DNA of 64,000 nt. It comes from Youhaiella tibetensis. Lineage in GTDB: Bacteria; Pseudomonadota; Alphaproteobacteria; Rhizobiales; Devosiaceae. Under the pieces are notes generated by a model that was not told the DNA's origin, did no database searches, and saw only the letters and a program-made list of their open reading frames with translations. Where the stretch lies: the NCBI RefSeq assembly GCF_008000755.1, contig NZ_CP041690.1, positions 3,762,501 to 3,826,500 of the forward strand, written 5' to 3'. Shown here one piece after another: positions 1 through 8,594 of this stretch. Positions within the stretch are counted from its first letter, which is position 1; each line of letters begins with the position of its first letter. Made by a program: the position numbers and the translations under genes.

Positions 1-1935
1 GACGTAGAAATAGCTTTCCTTAGAGCCATCCTTCTCGGCGATCTCGACGGTCTTCATCGCCGCAGGGAACCCGCCGGTATCGTGCTTTTGAAAGAAGCAG
101 GCCTTGGCGCGCCCCTGCGGGCAGCGCACCAGGCTGAGCGGACGATCCTTGATGTAGGGCAGCATGGCGTCTGCGACCGCATCGTAATAGGCAACGAGTT
201 CGCCCTTGGTGACGCCCTGCCCCGGATAGGCGATGCGATCTGGGCTGGTCAGCCGGATGCCAAGGCGCTCGGCCGCCGCCACGCCCTTTGCCGGATCGAG
301 GTGCTGCACGCGCGCTCCTTTGCCTTTTGACGGTGCCGCCCCTGCCGGCGGCGCACTGGCCACTTCCATCTTAACAGAGCGCGCCGGCTTGTCTTCCCGC
401 AGGCCGATGAAGGAGGGGTGGCGCAGGGCGCCGTCGGGCGTGACCTCGCTATAGGCGATCTCGGCCACCAGGTCCGGCTCGACCCAGCGCGCTACCCGCG
501 AGATGTCGCGCGGGGCGTTAGCGAAGGGCGTCTGCTTGCGCGCCCGCTCATCGAGCGCCTTCTGGAGGGCGGCCGCTTCCTTGGCGGAAAAGCCGGTGCC
601 GACGCGGCCGTGATAGACGAGCCTGTCGTTCTCCCAGGCTCCCAGGAGCAACGAGGCGAAGGTGCGCTTCCTGTCCGAAGGCCGCCAGCCGCCGATGACA
701 AATTCCTGGCGCTTGAGGCATTTGACCTTGAGCCAGGCCTTGGTCCGCTCGCCCAGGTAGTGCGAGTCCGCGCGCTTGGCGATGACGCCCTCGTGGCCCG
801 CCGCGCAAAGCGTATCGAGCACCTTTTGCCCATTGCCCTCGATATGGTCCGAAAACTGGACCGGGGAGGTCTTGTCGACCTTCCCCAGGAGCCTGGCCAG
901 CCGCTCCTTGCGCTCGAGCAGGGGCAGTCGCGTCAGGTCCTCGCCGTCCTCTTCGAGAAGGTCGAAAACGAAATAGACCAGCGGCGCACCCGTCGAGAGC
1001 GCGTTCTTGAGTGTCGAAAAATCGGTATGGCCCTCTCGGTCGAAGGCGCACAATTCTCCGTCGATGAGGGCGCTGCCCTTCGTCAAGCCGGCGAGCGGCT
1101 CGCGGATCGCACCGAACTGGGTGGTCCAGTCGTTCCCGTTTCGGGTGTAGAGCCGAACCTCTTCGCCCGCGATTGCCGCCAGGCACCGGTAGCCGTCGTA
1201 TTTCATCTCGAAGATCCAGCCCGAGCCCTGGGGCACGGCATCGACGAGCGTCGCCAGCTCGGGCGGGCGGAAATCGGGAAGGCTTACTTCCTTGCCATGC
1301 GTCCAGACCTTGGGCTTGGCGGGCGCCTTCCTGGACTTGAGACCCTTGGCGATCCCCTCCAGGTTCCGGCCCGTTTCGACGCTCGTGGTGTTGTCTTCGA
1401 CCAATGCCTCCCCGTCATCGCTCGCATATTCGTCCCGGTGCTTGATGAGCAGCCAGTTCTCCTTGCCGCCGCGATCGCGCTCCTTCATGTGGACGAGCAC
1501 CCATTCGCCCTTCATGCGCTGCCCGTTGAGGCGGAACTTAAGGTCGCCCTCCTCGAGCCCCTTGTGGGGATCCCCCAGCGGCTCCCAGGTGCCCTCGTCC
1601 CAGAGCATGACGGTGCCCCCGCCATATTCGCCCTCCGGAATCGTGCCCTCGAAATGGGCGTAGTCGAGCGGGTGATCCTCGACCCGCACGGCGAGCCGCT
1701 TGTCCGAAGGGTTGTTCGATGGGCCGCGCGTCACCGCCCAGCTCTTTAGCACGCCATCCAGCTCGAGCCGGAAGTCCCAATGCATGCGGGTGGCGTCATG
1801 CTGCTGGACGACGAAGATGCCGGCCTTCCCCTTGCCGGTCCTGCCGGCCTGCTTGCCGGAGGGTTCGCGCGTCCGGGCGAAGTCGCGCTTGGCCTGGTAG
1901 TCCTTGAGCAACGTCTGGGCAGCGCGGGCGGCCAT
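1..1935 (-). CDS. ligD: ATP-dependent DNA ligase LigD, copy 1 (3' end beyond window)
   Basis: Multifunctional NHEJ ligase that trims, fills and seals Ku-bound DNA ends. Reading from the ATG at 1935, the frame stays open for 645 codons to the window edge, so the C-terminus is missing. Domain order is phosphoesterase (residues about 38-165, with HDATRMHWDFRLELDG and EGEYGGG), then ligase with the nucleotidyl-lysine motif KYDGYR (Lys near 245) and a later VIAKRADS motif. The start of the primase-polymerase domain follows from about 560. The start lies 3 bases after the ku stop, which indicates co-transcription. Long antisense frames cover this gene and are not real. Confidence 0.93.
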   Translation of the reverse strand, partial: MAARAAQTLLKDYQAKRDFARTREPSGKQAGRTGKGKAGIFVVQQHDATRMHWDFRLELDGVLKSWAVTRGPSNNPSDKRLAVRVEDHPLDYAHFEGTIPEGEYGGGTVMLWDEGTWEPLGDPHKGLEEGDLKFRLNGQRMKGEWVLVHMKERDRGGKENWLLIKHRDEYASDDGEALVEDNTTSVETGRNLEGIAKGLKSRKAPAKPKVWTHGKEVSLPDFRPPELATLVDAVPQGSGWIFEMKYDGYRCLAAIAGEEVRLYTRNGNDWTTQFGAIREPLAGLTKGSALIDGELCAFDREGHTDFSTLKNALSTGAPLVYFVFDLLEEDGEDLTRLPLLERKERLARLLGKVDKTSPVQFSDHIEGNGQKVLDTLCAAGHEGVIAKRADSHYLGERTKAWLKVKCLKRQEFVIGGWRPSDRKRTFASLLLGAWENDRLVYHGRVGTGFSAKEAAALQKALDERARKQTPFANAPRDISRVARWVEPDLVAEIAYSEVTPDGALRHPSFIGLREDKPARSVKMEVASAPPAGAAPSKGKGARVQHLDPAKGVAAAERLGIRLTSPDRIAYPGQGVTKGELVAYYDAVADAMLPYIKDRPLSLVRCPQGRAKACFFQKHDTGGFPAAMKTVEIAEKDGSKESYFYV

Positions 1936-1938
1936 GGG

Positions 1939-2790
1939 TCAACTCGCCTTGCGCCTGGAACCCGAGCCCGTCCCGGATTTGGGCTTGGCGGACGCGCCTG
2001 TTTCAAGGCTCTTCTTGAGGGCCGACATCAGGTCCACCACATTGCTGCCTTCGGCCCGCTTCTCGGGCGGCTCGACATCGGTGGTGACCTTCTTGCCCTT
2101 GGACTTGAGCTTGCGGGAGATGAGTTCACGCAGCGCCGCCTGGTAGTGATCCTTGTAGTTGTCGGCGTCGAACGGAGCCGTCTTCTTGTCGATCAACGCC
2201 TCGGCGACCTCGACCATGTCCTTGTCGGCCTTGGCCTTGCCGATTCCGGCAAAGTAGGAATCCGACTTGCGGATCTCATCCTCGTAATGGAGGGTTTCAA
2301 GGAGCAGCCCAGTGCCCGAGGGACGGATGGCGACAAGGTATTCCTTGCCGCGCAGCGCTAGCTGGCCGATGCCGATCTTCTGGCTCTCGCGCAACGCGTC
2401 GCGTAGCACCCGGAAGGCATCCTCGGCGAGGTCGTCGGCGGGCACCACGAAATAGGGCTTGTCGTAGTAGATCGGATCGATGTCGCAGACGCCGACGAAC
2501 TGTGTGAGTTCGAGCGTCTTGCGCGTCTCGAGCTTGACCGCGTCGATCTCCTTGTCGGTGAGGAGCACGTAATCGCCCTTCTCGTACTCGAATCCCTTCA
2601 TGATCTCGTCCTTGTCCACGGGCCCGACGCCGGCCACCACCTTCTCGTAGTGGATGGGCTTGCCGGTCGGTTCGTGGATCTGGCGGAACGAGGGTTTAGC
2701 ATTGGCCTTGGTGGCCGCGTAGAGCTCTACCGCGATCGACACCAGGGAGAGGCGCAGCTGGCCTTTCCACACGGGACGTGAAGCGGGCAT
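1939..2790 (-). CDS. ku: Non-homologous end-joining protein Ku, copy 1
   Basis: Bacterial Ku forms a ring that threads onto double-strand DNA ends and recruits LigD. The 283-residue protein has the family start (RPVWKGQLRLSLVSIAVELY), the Ku bridge and core (HYEKVVAG, GFEYEKGDYVLLTDKE) and the C-terminal segment NVVDLMSALKKSLE. A short basic, Ser/Gly-rich tail follows. It heads the ku-ligD pair. A second, clearly different Ku lies about 12 kb away, so the two are paralogues rather than a recent tandem duplication. Start is ATG at 2790. Confidence 0.95.
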   Translation of the reverse strand: MPASRPVWKGQLRLSLVSIAVELYAATKANAKPSFRQIHEPTGKPIHYEKVVAGVGPVDKDEIMKGFEYEKGDYVLLTDKEIDAVKLETRKTLELTQFVGVCDIDPIYYDKPYFVVPADDLAEDAFRVLRDALRESQKIGIGQLALRGKEYLVAIRPSGTGLLLETLHYEDEIRKSDSYFAGIGKAKADKDMVEVAEALIDKKTAPFDADNYKDHYQAALRELISRKLKSKGKKVTTDVEPPEKRAEGSNVVDLMSALKKSLETGASAKPKSGTGSGSRRKAS

Positions 2791-2920
2791 CGCAATTCCT
2801 TCCGGTCTGGACGGGCTTTGCGAACAACGAGCGGTCCGCCCAAACGTTCCCGTGCCTGCTCATTGCGGGAATGCGCTGAATTTCCTACATGTTCACCACG
2901 CACATCCGTGGGAGGCAATG

Positions 2921-3901
2921 ATGGATTCTTTTGGACTGGATGGGTTCAGCATCGCGCTGATTGCCGTCGGCATTCTCGTGATCCTGGTCCTGTTTTCGGG
3001 GGTCAAGACCGTCCCACAGGGCTTCAACTATACGGTCGAGCGCTTCGGGCGCTATACGCGCACGCTCCGGCCGGGCCTCAACCTCATCGTTCCGTTCATC
3101 GACAGCATCGGCAAGAAGATGAACGTGATGGAGCAGGTGCTCGACGTGCCGCACCAGGAAGTGATCACCAAGGACAACGCCTCGGTGACGGCCAACGGCA
3201 TCACCTTCTACCAGGTGCTCGACGCCGCCGCGGCCGCCTATGAAGTGGCCAATCTCGAGCTTTCCATCCTCAACCTCACCATGACCAACATCCGTACCGT
3301 CATGGGCTCGATGGACCTGGACGAGTTGCTCTCCAACCGCGACGAGATCAACCACCGCCTGCTCAAGGTGGTGGACGCGGCGGTTTCGCCCTGGGGCATC
3401 AAGATCACCCGCATCGAGATCAAGGACATCGATCCGCCCAAGGACCTGGTCGATTCGATGGGCCGGCAGATGAAGGCCGAGCGTGAGAAGCGCGCCGCGA
3501 TCCTGGAAGCGGAAGGCCGCCGCCAGGCCGCCATCCTCCAGGCCGAGGGCGCCAAGCAGGCCCAGGTGCTCGAAGCCGAGGGCCGGCGCGAAGCCGCCTT
3601 CCGCGACGCCGAGGCGCGCGAACGGTCCGCTGAGGCCGAGGCCCAGGCGACCAGGGTCGTCTCCGAGGCCATCGCGGCGGGCAACGTCCAGGCCATCAAC
3701 TATTTCGTGGCCAACAACTACATCAAGGCCCTCGAAGGCATCGCGCGCTCGCCCAACCAGAAGCTGCTCATGCTCCCGGTCGAAGCCTCCAGCGTCATTG
3801 GCGCCATCGGCGGCATTGCCGAGATCGCCAAGGAAACTTTCGGCACGGCTCCGCGCAACACCACGACCAGCCGTCCGCCCTCGACCGGCCCGCAGCAATA
3901 G
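2921..3901 (+). CDS. qmcA: SPFH/stomatin-like membrane protein QmcA
   Basis: SPFH-domain protein anchored in the inner membrane by one N-terminal helix (residues about 9-26). QmcA-type proteins are thought to organise membrane microdomains and associate with proteases; the exact role here is not shown. The SPFH domain (about 28-200) is followed by an Ala/Glu-rich coiled coil with repeated LEAEGRR/LQAEGAK units (about 205-250). Two adjacent ATGs exist at 2918 and 2921; GGAGG at 2911-2915 is better spaced for 2921. The nfeD-like gene follows 9 bases later, the usual SPFH-NfeD pairing. Confidence 0.93.
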   Translation: MDSFGLDGFSIALIAVGILVILVLFSGVKTVPQGFNYTVERFGRYTRTLRPGLNLIVPFIDSIGKKMNVMEQVLDVPHQEVITKDNASVTANGITFYQVLDAAAAAYEVANLELSILNLTMTNIRTVMGSMDLDELLSNRDEINHRLLKVVDAAVSPWGIKITRIEIKDIDPPKDLVDSMGRQMKAEREKRAAILEAEGRRQAAILQAEGAKQAQVLEAEGRREAAFRDAEARERSAEAEAQATRVVSEAIAAGNVQAINYFVANNYIKALEGIARSPNQKLLMLPVEASSVIGAIGGIAEIAKETFGTAPRNTTTSRPPSTGPQQ

Positions 3902-3910
3902 GAGGCCTTC

Positions 3911-4360
3911 GTGCATCTGCTCGACTGGATCGCAACTTACGGTGCCTGGGCCTGGGTGGTGGGCGGTGTGATCCTGCTCGCGCTCGAGCTGGCCCTGCCC
4001 GGCGGCGTCTTCGTCTGGCTGGGCAGCGCCGCAGTGGTGACCGGGCTGGTTTCGCTGGTCTATCCGCTGGACTGGGCCTTCGAATTCGCCTTCTTCGCCG
4101 TGCTGGCGCTCCTGGCGATCTTCGTCTGGCTGCGCTTCTTCCGGCACCGGATCAAGCCCACGGACAACCCGTTCCTCAACCAGCGCGCCTCGCGCTTCAT
4201 CGGCCAGGAACTGGTGCTGGACGAGGCCATCACCGCCGGCTTCGGCCGCGTGTCGCTGGGCGACAGCGTCTGGCGGATTTCGGGCCCCGACCTGCCGGCC
4301 GGCGCCCGCATCAGAATCGTGGGCGCCGAAGGCGCCGTCCTCAAGGTCGAGCAGGCCTAG
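3911..4360 (+). CDS. NfeD-like membrane protein
   Basis: Short-form NfeD (NfeD1b type, 149 residues), the common partner of SPFH proteins. It has two hydrophobic segments (about 8-45 and 53-75) and a C-terminal OB-fold (about 95-149, with GRVSLGDSVWRI and GARIRIVGAEG). It starts with GTG at 3911, preceded by GGAGG at 3901-3905 that overlaps the qmcA stop. Its TAG stop overlaps the motB stop on the other strand through a shared CTAG. Confidence 0.9.
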   Translation: MHLLDWIATYGAWAWVVGGVILLALELALPGGVFVWLGSAAVVTGLVSLVYPLDWAFEFAFFAVLALLAIFVWLRFFRHRIKPTDNPFLNQRASRFIGQELVLDEAITAGFGRVSLGDSVWRISGPDLPAGARIRIVGAEGAVLKVEQA

Positions 4361-5214
4361 GGCCTCAGCCCCACCGGCACCGGCGGCTTCTCGGAGACCA
4401 CCAGGATCTCGATACGCTGGTTGGCCGAGAGGTAGGGATCGTTCGGGAAGAGCGGCTCGGAATCGCCGCGGCCGACGACGCTGTAGATATGGGCGTCCGA
4501 AAGCCCGAATTCCTCCAGGATCTGGCGCGCCACATTGGCGCGGTCGAACGAGAGATCCCACTTGCCGTAACGCGGATTGGGGAACGTGGCGCCCGCCGCC
4601 GTATGGCCGGTGATGCGGATCTGGTTCGGCATCTTGTTGAGCAGCGGCGCCATGGCCGCGATGGCCTTGCGGGTCAGCTCGTAGGGATATTTCGACCCAT
4701 CCGGGAACATGGCCCGCCCATCCTGGTCCGAGATGACGATGTTGAGGCCTTCCTCGGTGTTCTCGACCAGCAGGTTCTGGGAAATGGCGGTGATATCGGG
4801 CTGGTCCTGCCAGGCCTGCTTGAGGCTGGCGGCCGCGAGCGAGAACTGCTCGAGCCGATCCTCTTCAGTGCGCTCGTTGGTGAAGGTATTGGCTTCCTGT
4901 CCCTGCGCCTGCCGGTCCTCGCGATCCTCGGTCGCGAACTCGGACTGGGCCTCGGTCGACTGCTCGGCCATATGCTTGGGATAGGGCCGCTGCGGGTTGC
5001 CGGTGCGCTCGATCATCCCGGCCTTGTCCTGGACCAGGGTGATGCCGAAGGCATCCTTGACCGAGCCGGCCGCCTGCTGGAGCTTTTCCTGATCCTGCAC
5101 CGAAAACGAGAGCAGCATCACGAAGAAGGCCATGAGCAGGCTCATCAGGTCGGCAAACGAAATGACCCACGAGCCGCCATGGGCACCGGCTGCGGCGCCT
5201 TTCTTCCGCTTCAT
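4357..5214 (-). CDS. motB: MotB-family flagellar motor stator protein (OmpA-like)
   Basis: Peptidoglycan-anchored stator subunit paired with MotA. After a basic N-terminus (MKRKKG) comes the single membrane helix with the ion-binding Asp (SWVISFADLMSLLMAFFVML, residues about 16-35). A long Gln/Glu-rich linker and a C-terminal OmpA-like domain (about 180-275, with ITGHTA and SFDRANVARQIL) follow. Start ATG 5214 is chosen because GGGGAG sits 8 bases upstream; an upstream in-frame start at 5241 would overlap motA. No other flagellar genes are in the window. It could serve an unconventional OmpA/ion-channel function, but MotB is the best call. Confidence 0.88.
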   Translation of the reverse strand: MKRKKGAAAGAHGGSWVISFADLMSLLMAFFVMLLSFSVQDQEKLQQAAGSVKDAFGITLVQDKAGMIERTGNPQRPYPKHMAEQSTEAQSEFATEDREDRQAQGQEANTFTNERTEEDRLEQFSLAAASLKQAWQDQPDITAISQNLLVENTEEGLNIVISDQDGRAMFPDGSKYPYELTRKAIAAMAPLLNKMPNQIRITGHTAAGATFPNPRYGKWDLSFDRANVARQILEEFGLSDAHIYSVVGRGDSEPLFPNDPYLSANQRIEILVVSEKPPVPVGLRP

Positions 5215-5230
5215 CACGAACGCTCCCCGC

Positions 5231-6001
5231 CTAGGCTGCATCGAGCAGCTGGTCGCGATCGTGGAGCGGCAGGAAGCTGGCCATCTCGTCTCGGATCGTC
5301 GCCGGGTTGCGGCCCTCGCGGATCATGACCAGCGCTTCGATGATCATGGTGCGGTTGGTGCCCTCCTCCTGCGCCCGGTTGGCGAGCTTGTCGGAGATGG
5401 GAAGCGCGATGACGTTGGAGATCGCCGCGCCATAGAAGGTGGCAAGGAGCGCGACCGCCATGCCCGGCCCGATCTTCTTGGGATCGTCCATGTGGCCGAA
5501 CATCGAAACGAGGCCGATAAGCGTGCCGACCATGCCCATGCCGGGCGCCGTATCGCCCAGGGTCTTGAAGATCTTGTGGCTTTCCTCGGTGCGCTCGTAG
5601 TCGAGGTCGCGCTCGCGCTCGAGCGAGGTGCGGATGGCCTCGGCGGTATAGCCGTCGGCGATCATGCGCACGCCGCGCTGGAAGAAGGGATCGGTGACAT
5701 GGACGGATTCCAGCGCGATCGGACCCTGCTTGCGCATGCGGTCGGCGACTTCCGCGATCTGGTCGATGACCTTGGTGGGAGAGACGGGCTTGTAGAACAG
5801 AGCGCTCTTGAGGCCCATGTTGATGGCCGTGCCGAAGCTGGAAAGCGTGTAGCGCACCAGAATGGCCATGCTGGCGCCGCCGACCACGACCAGCGCGGGC
5901 AGGATGTTGATGAATGAAAGCGGGCTTGAGCCTTCGAGCAGAATTGCCCCGAGAAGCACGGCGAGGCCGCCGATCAAGCCGATAAGAGTGGCAATATCCA
6001 T
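5231..6001 (-). CDS. motA: MotA-family flagellar motor stator protein
   Basis: Four-helix ion-channel stator protein of the MotA/PomA group (256 residues). TM1 and TM2 lie at about 4-22 and 31-50, a cytoplasmic torque loop with charged residues (LERERDLDYERTEESHKI) at about 55-150, and TM3-TM4 at about 152-205 (GMGMVGTLIGLVSMF, GMAVALLATFYGAAISN). The length and lack of an extended loop resemble PomA/MotP rather than E. coli MotA. It ends 17 bases before the motB start. The AT-rich region 6002-6189 upstream probably holds the promoter. Confidence 0.88.
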   Translation of the reverse strand: MDIATLIGLIGGLAVLLGAILLEGSSPLSFINILPALVVVGGASMAILVRYTLSSFGTAINMGLKSALFYKPVSPTKVIDQIAEVADRMRKQGPIALESVHVTDPFFQRGVRMIADGYTAEAIRTSLERERDLDYERTEESHKIFKTLGDTAPGMGMVGTLIGLVSMFGHMDDPKKIGPGMAVALLATFYGAAISNVIALPISDKLANRAQEEGTNRTMIIEALVMIREGRNPATIRDEMASFLPLHDRDQLLDAA

Positions 6002-6189
6002 TTTGCGCCAAATCCCCTGCGCCGAAATACTGGTCTTCTGACCTTGCGGGGATCATGGGGAGGCAGGCGATAATTTGCCTTTAAGCGGGGCAGTAAACGC
6101 GCCGTAAAGCCAATCGATAAAATTTGAAAGAAATCGTTAACCTAAAATCGCAATGATCACTTAACTATTCGCCCTCCGGAGCGGTTGAT

Positions 6190-7452
6190 TTGGGCTGTCC
6201 GAAACTCCCCGCCATTGCTGCCGGCGCCGCACTGCTAGCAGTGGCGGCGACAGGTGCCCATGGGCAGGATGGCTCCTACGCCGACAATCCCGATATCTTC
6301 CGCGACGGCTACAAGGTCGACTGGGTTCCCGCCAGCGCCGAGCTCCCGGGCGAGCGCGCCTCGGAAGATTTCGGCCTGCCCTTCAAGGTCGACTGGAGCC
6401 TGTCGTTGCGCGGCGCCTACCAGCACGACAATGCCGGCGACCACTACCAGGCGCTCCTCGTGCCGCAAGGCTCGCTGACGCGCATATTCGAGCGCGGGCA
6501 GCTGTCGGCAACCGGCGAGGCCGAACTGGGCAAGCTGAGCGGGGACATCCTGCGCCTCGACGCGCTCCGCCTCGCCATCGCCGGGGACTACCGGCTGGAC
6601 AGCCTCACCACCACCAGCGGCAGCATCGGCTTGTCGCGCGCCCAGGACAGCATCCTCAACGCGGCCGCGGACGTGGCCCAGACCCCGGTGGTGACAGCGC
6701 TTTCAGGCGAAGGCACAGTGACCCGCCAGTTTGGCAAGTTCTCGCTCGCCCTGCGCGGCAGTTTCGGCCGCACGGTCTACGAACCGACGACGCTCACCGA
6801 CGGCACGCTGCGCGACAATGCCTACCAGACCACGACCTGGTTCGGCGGCGGCCTGCGCGCCGGCTGGGAGGCCACCCCGATCCTGACCGTCTTCACCGAC
6901 GCCAGCCTGCAGCGCAATCTCTTCGACGGCGCCTCGCCTTCGGTCGGGGTCAAGACCGACAATTACGACGCGGCGCTGCGTGTCGGCGTCGCGGGCAAAT
7001 GGCAGGATCGCCTCGAGGCCGAAGTTTCAGGCGGTCTCGGCTTCGTGCGCTACGACGACGCCAGCCTGAGCGAAGCGACTTCGACGCTCTATGACGCCAG
7101 CCTCACCTATCGCCCGGACGAGACCATCGCCATCCGGGGCGCCTTCTCGACCGCCTTCGTGCCGCCGAGCAGCGAGGTGGCTTCGACACGCGTCGAATAT
7201 GCGGCAACGCTCGATGCGAGCTACCAGATCAATGCCTGGCTGGCCCTGCGTGCCAATGCCGCCTGGTCGCAGGTGCGCCGCACCGACGGCACCGAGCCGG
7301 ACACGAGCTATGGACTGGGCGTCGGCGCCGACTATGCGCTCAACCGCCATACGACCCTGACGGCCGACTACGCCTTCGCCCATACCGAGGACTACCCGGA
7401 CCCGGCGCGCGATGCGCACCGGGTAACGGTCGGGGTGACGTTCAAGAAGTAG
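6190..7452 (+). CDS. Putative outer-membrane beta-barrel protein
   Basis: Secreted protein of 420 residues. An N-terminal signal peptide with Ala-rich core ends near AHGQD (residue about 25). The rest alternates amphipathic strands (for example LSLRGAYQH, LTVFTDASLQ, TLTADYAFAH) and ends in a hydrophobic/aromatic-type terminal strand VTVGVTFKK, as in outer-membrane barrels. It resembles porin-like proteins annotated as outer membrane beta-barrel (BBP2_2/DUF560-like), but no specific substrate can be named. Start TTG 6190 is supported by GGAG 8 bases upstream and by the signal peptide. Confidence 0.7.
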   Translation: MGCPKLPAIAAGAALLAVAATGAHGQDGSYADNPDIFRDGYKVDWVPASAELPGERASEDFGLPFKVDWSLSLRGAYQHDNAGDHYQALLVPQGSLTRIFERGQLSATGEAELGKLSGDILRLDALRLAIAGDYRLDSLTTTSGSIGLSRAQDSILNAAADVAQTPVVTALSGEGTVTRQFGKFSLALRGSFGRTVYEPTTLTDGTLRDNAYQTTTWFGGGLRAGWEATPILTVFTDASLQRNLFDGASPSVGVKTDNYDAALRVGVAGKWQDRLEAEVSGGLGFVRYDDASLSEATSTLYDASLTYRPDETIAIRGAFSTAFVPPSSEVASTRVEYAATLDASYQINAWLALRANAAWSQVRRTDGTEPDTSYGLGVGADYALNRHTTLTADYAFAHTEDYPDPARDAHRVTVGVTFKK

Positions 7453-7459
7453 GGAAAGG

Positions 7460-7479
7460 GGCGCGGGAGAGGCCGCGCC
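7460..7479. terminator. GC-rich hairpin between convergent genes
   Basis: Arms GGCGCGG (7460-7466) and CCGCGCC (7473-7479) flank a 6-base loop just after the stop of the barrel gene and before the ferrochelatase stop. There is no T-run, so it may act as a transcript 3' end stabiliser rather than a classical intrinsic terminator. Confidence 0.45.
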
Positions 7480-7489
7480 GACCTATGGG

Positions 7490-8512
7490 CTAGAGCCAGC
7501 CCTTGAGTTCGCGCCGCACCATGTTCTCGATCATATCCATGCCCGCCGGGCTGGCGTTGAGGCAGGGGATGTAGGCGTAGCGCTCCCCGCCGGCATGCAT
7601 GAACTCTTCCTCGCCGGTGATGGCGATTTCCTCGAGCGTCTCGATGCAGTCAGCCGAAAAGGCCGGAGCGAGGATGGCGACCTTCTTGATGCCTTTGCCG
7701 GGCAGCGACTTGAGCGTCTCGTCGGTATAGGGCTCGAGCCATTTTGTCGGCCCGAACCGGCTCTGGAAGGTGACCATGAGCTTGTCCTTGGACCAGCCCA
7801 GCTTTTCGCGCACGAGGCGCGTGGTCTTGAGACACTGGCAGTGGTAGGGGTCGCCCTTCTCCAGATAGTCCTGCGGCATGCCGTGATAGGACGTGATCAC
7901 GAGGTCCGGCTCGAAATCGAGCGCAGCCACCCCGTCCCGGATCGAGTTGGCCAGCGTCTCGACATAGAAGGGATCGTCGAAATAGGCCGGGGCCGTGCGC
8001 ACGGCCGGCTGCCAGCGCATCTTGGCCAGGGCGTCGAACGCCTTGTCGTTGGCCGTGGCGGTCGTCGTGGCCGAATATTGCGGATAGAGCGGCACCAGGA
8101 GGATCTTCTGGCACCCGGCCTTCTGGAGCGCTTCGAGGCGCGAGGCGGTGGAGGGGTTGCCGTAGCGCATGGCGTAATCGACCACCACGTTGTCCCCGGC
8201 CAGGCGCTGGCCCAGGCTCGTCGCCTGGTCGCGCGTGATCACCAGCAGCGGGCTCTCGTTGGTGCGCTTGTCCCAGATGCGGGCGTAGTTGGCTCCGCTC
8301 TTCTGCGGGCGAAACGAGAGGATCACCAAGTTGAGGATCGGCCACCACAGCCACTTGGGCGTCTCGATGACACGGGGATCGCTCAGGAATTCCTTGAGGT
8401 AACGCCGCACCGACCAGTAATCGGTCGCATCGGGCGTTCCGAGGTTGAGCAGCAATACCCCGATCTTGGGAGTGGCAACCGGCGGGTGGCCCGCAGGCAA
8501 AAGGTCCGGCAT
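7490..8512 (-). CDS. hemH: Ferrochelatase
   Basis: Inserts ferrous iron into protoporphyrin IX, the last step of protoheme synthesis. The 340-residue protein shows family signatures: GVLLLNLGTPDA near the N-terminus, YNARIW-like YARIWDKRTNESPLL, LVPLYPQYSATTTA, SYHGMPQDYLEKGDPYHCQC with the conserved His, and the C-terminal APAFSADCIETLEEI. Start ATG at 8512. It is single on the minus strand, 82 bases downstream of mntH, so both iron/manganese-related genes run in the same direction. Confidence 0.96.
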   Translation of the reverse strand: MPDLLPAGHPPVATPKIGVLLLNLGTPDATDYWSVRRYLKEFLSDPRVIETPKWLWWPILNLVILSFRPQKSGANYARIWDKRTNESPLLVITRDQATSLGQRLAGDNVVVDYAMRYGNPSTASRLEALQKAGCQKILLVPLYPQYSATTTATANDKAFDALAKMRWQPAVRTAPAYFDDPFYVETLANSIRDGVAALDFEPDLVITSYHGMPQDYLEKGDPYHCQCLKTTRLVREKLGWSKDKLMVTFQSRFGPTKWLEPYTDETLKSLPGKGIKKVAILAPAFSADCIETLEEIAITGEEEFMHAGGERYAYIPCLNASPAGMDMIENMVRRELKGWL

Positions 8513-8594
8513 GAAAATCCGCGGCTTCTGGTTATGACTCGCGCCGGCAACATAGCCCGGTCCGCCACGAGTTCAAGGTGCGATCTGTCGCGGG

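Noticed and set aside
418-1749. 443-codon open frame on the plus strand
   Set aside because: It is antisense to ligD copy 1, whose frame is open for 645 codons and carries clear ligase motifs. Long antisense frames are expected at this GC content.
2885-4561. 558-codon open frame on the minus strand
   Set aside because: Covers qmcA and nfeD in antisense; both real genes have domains and ribosome-binding sites.
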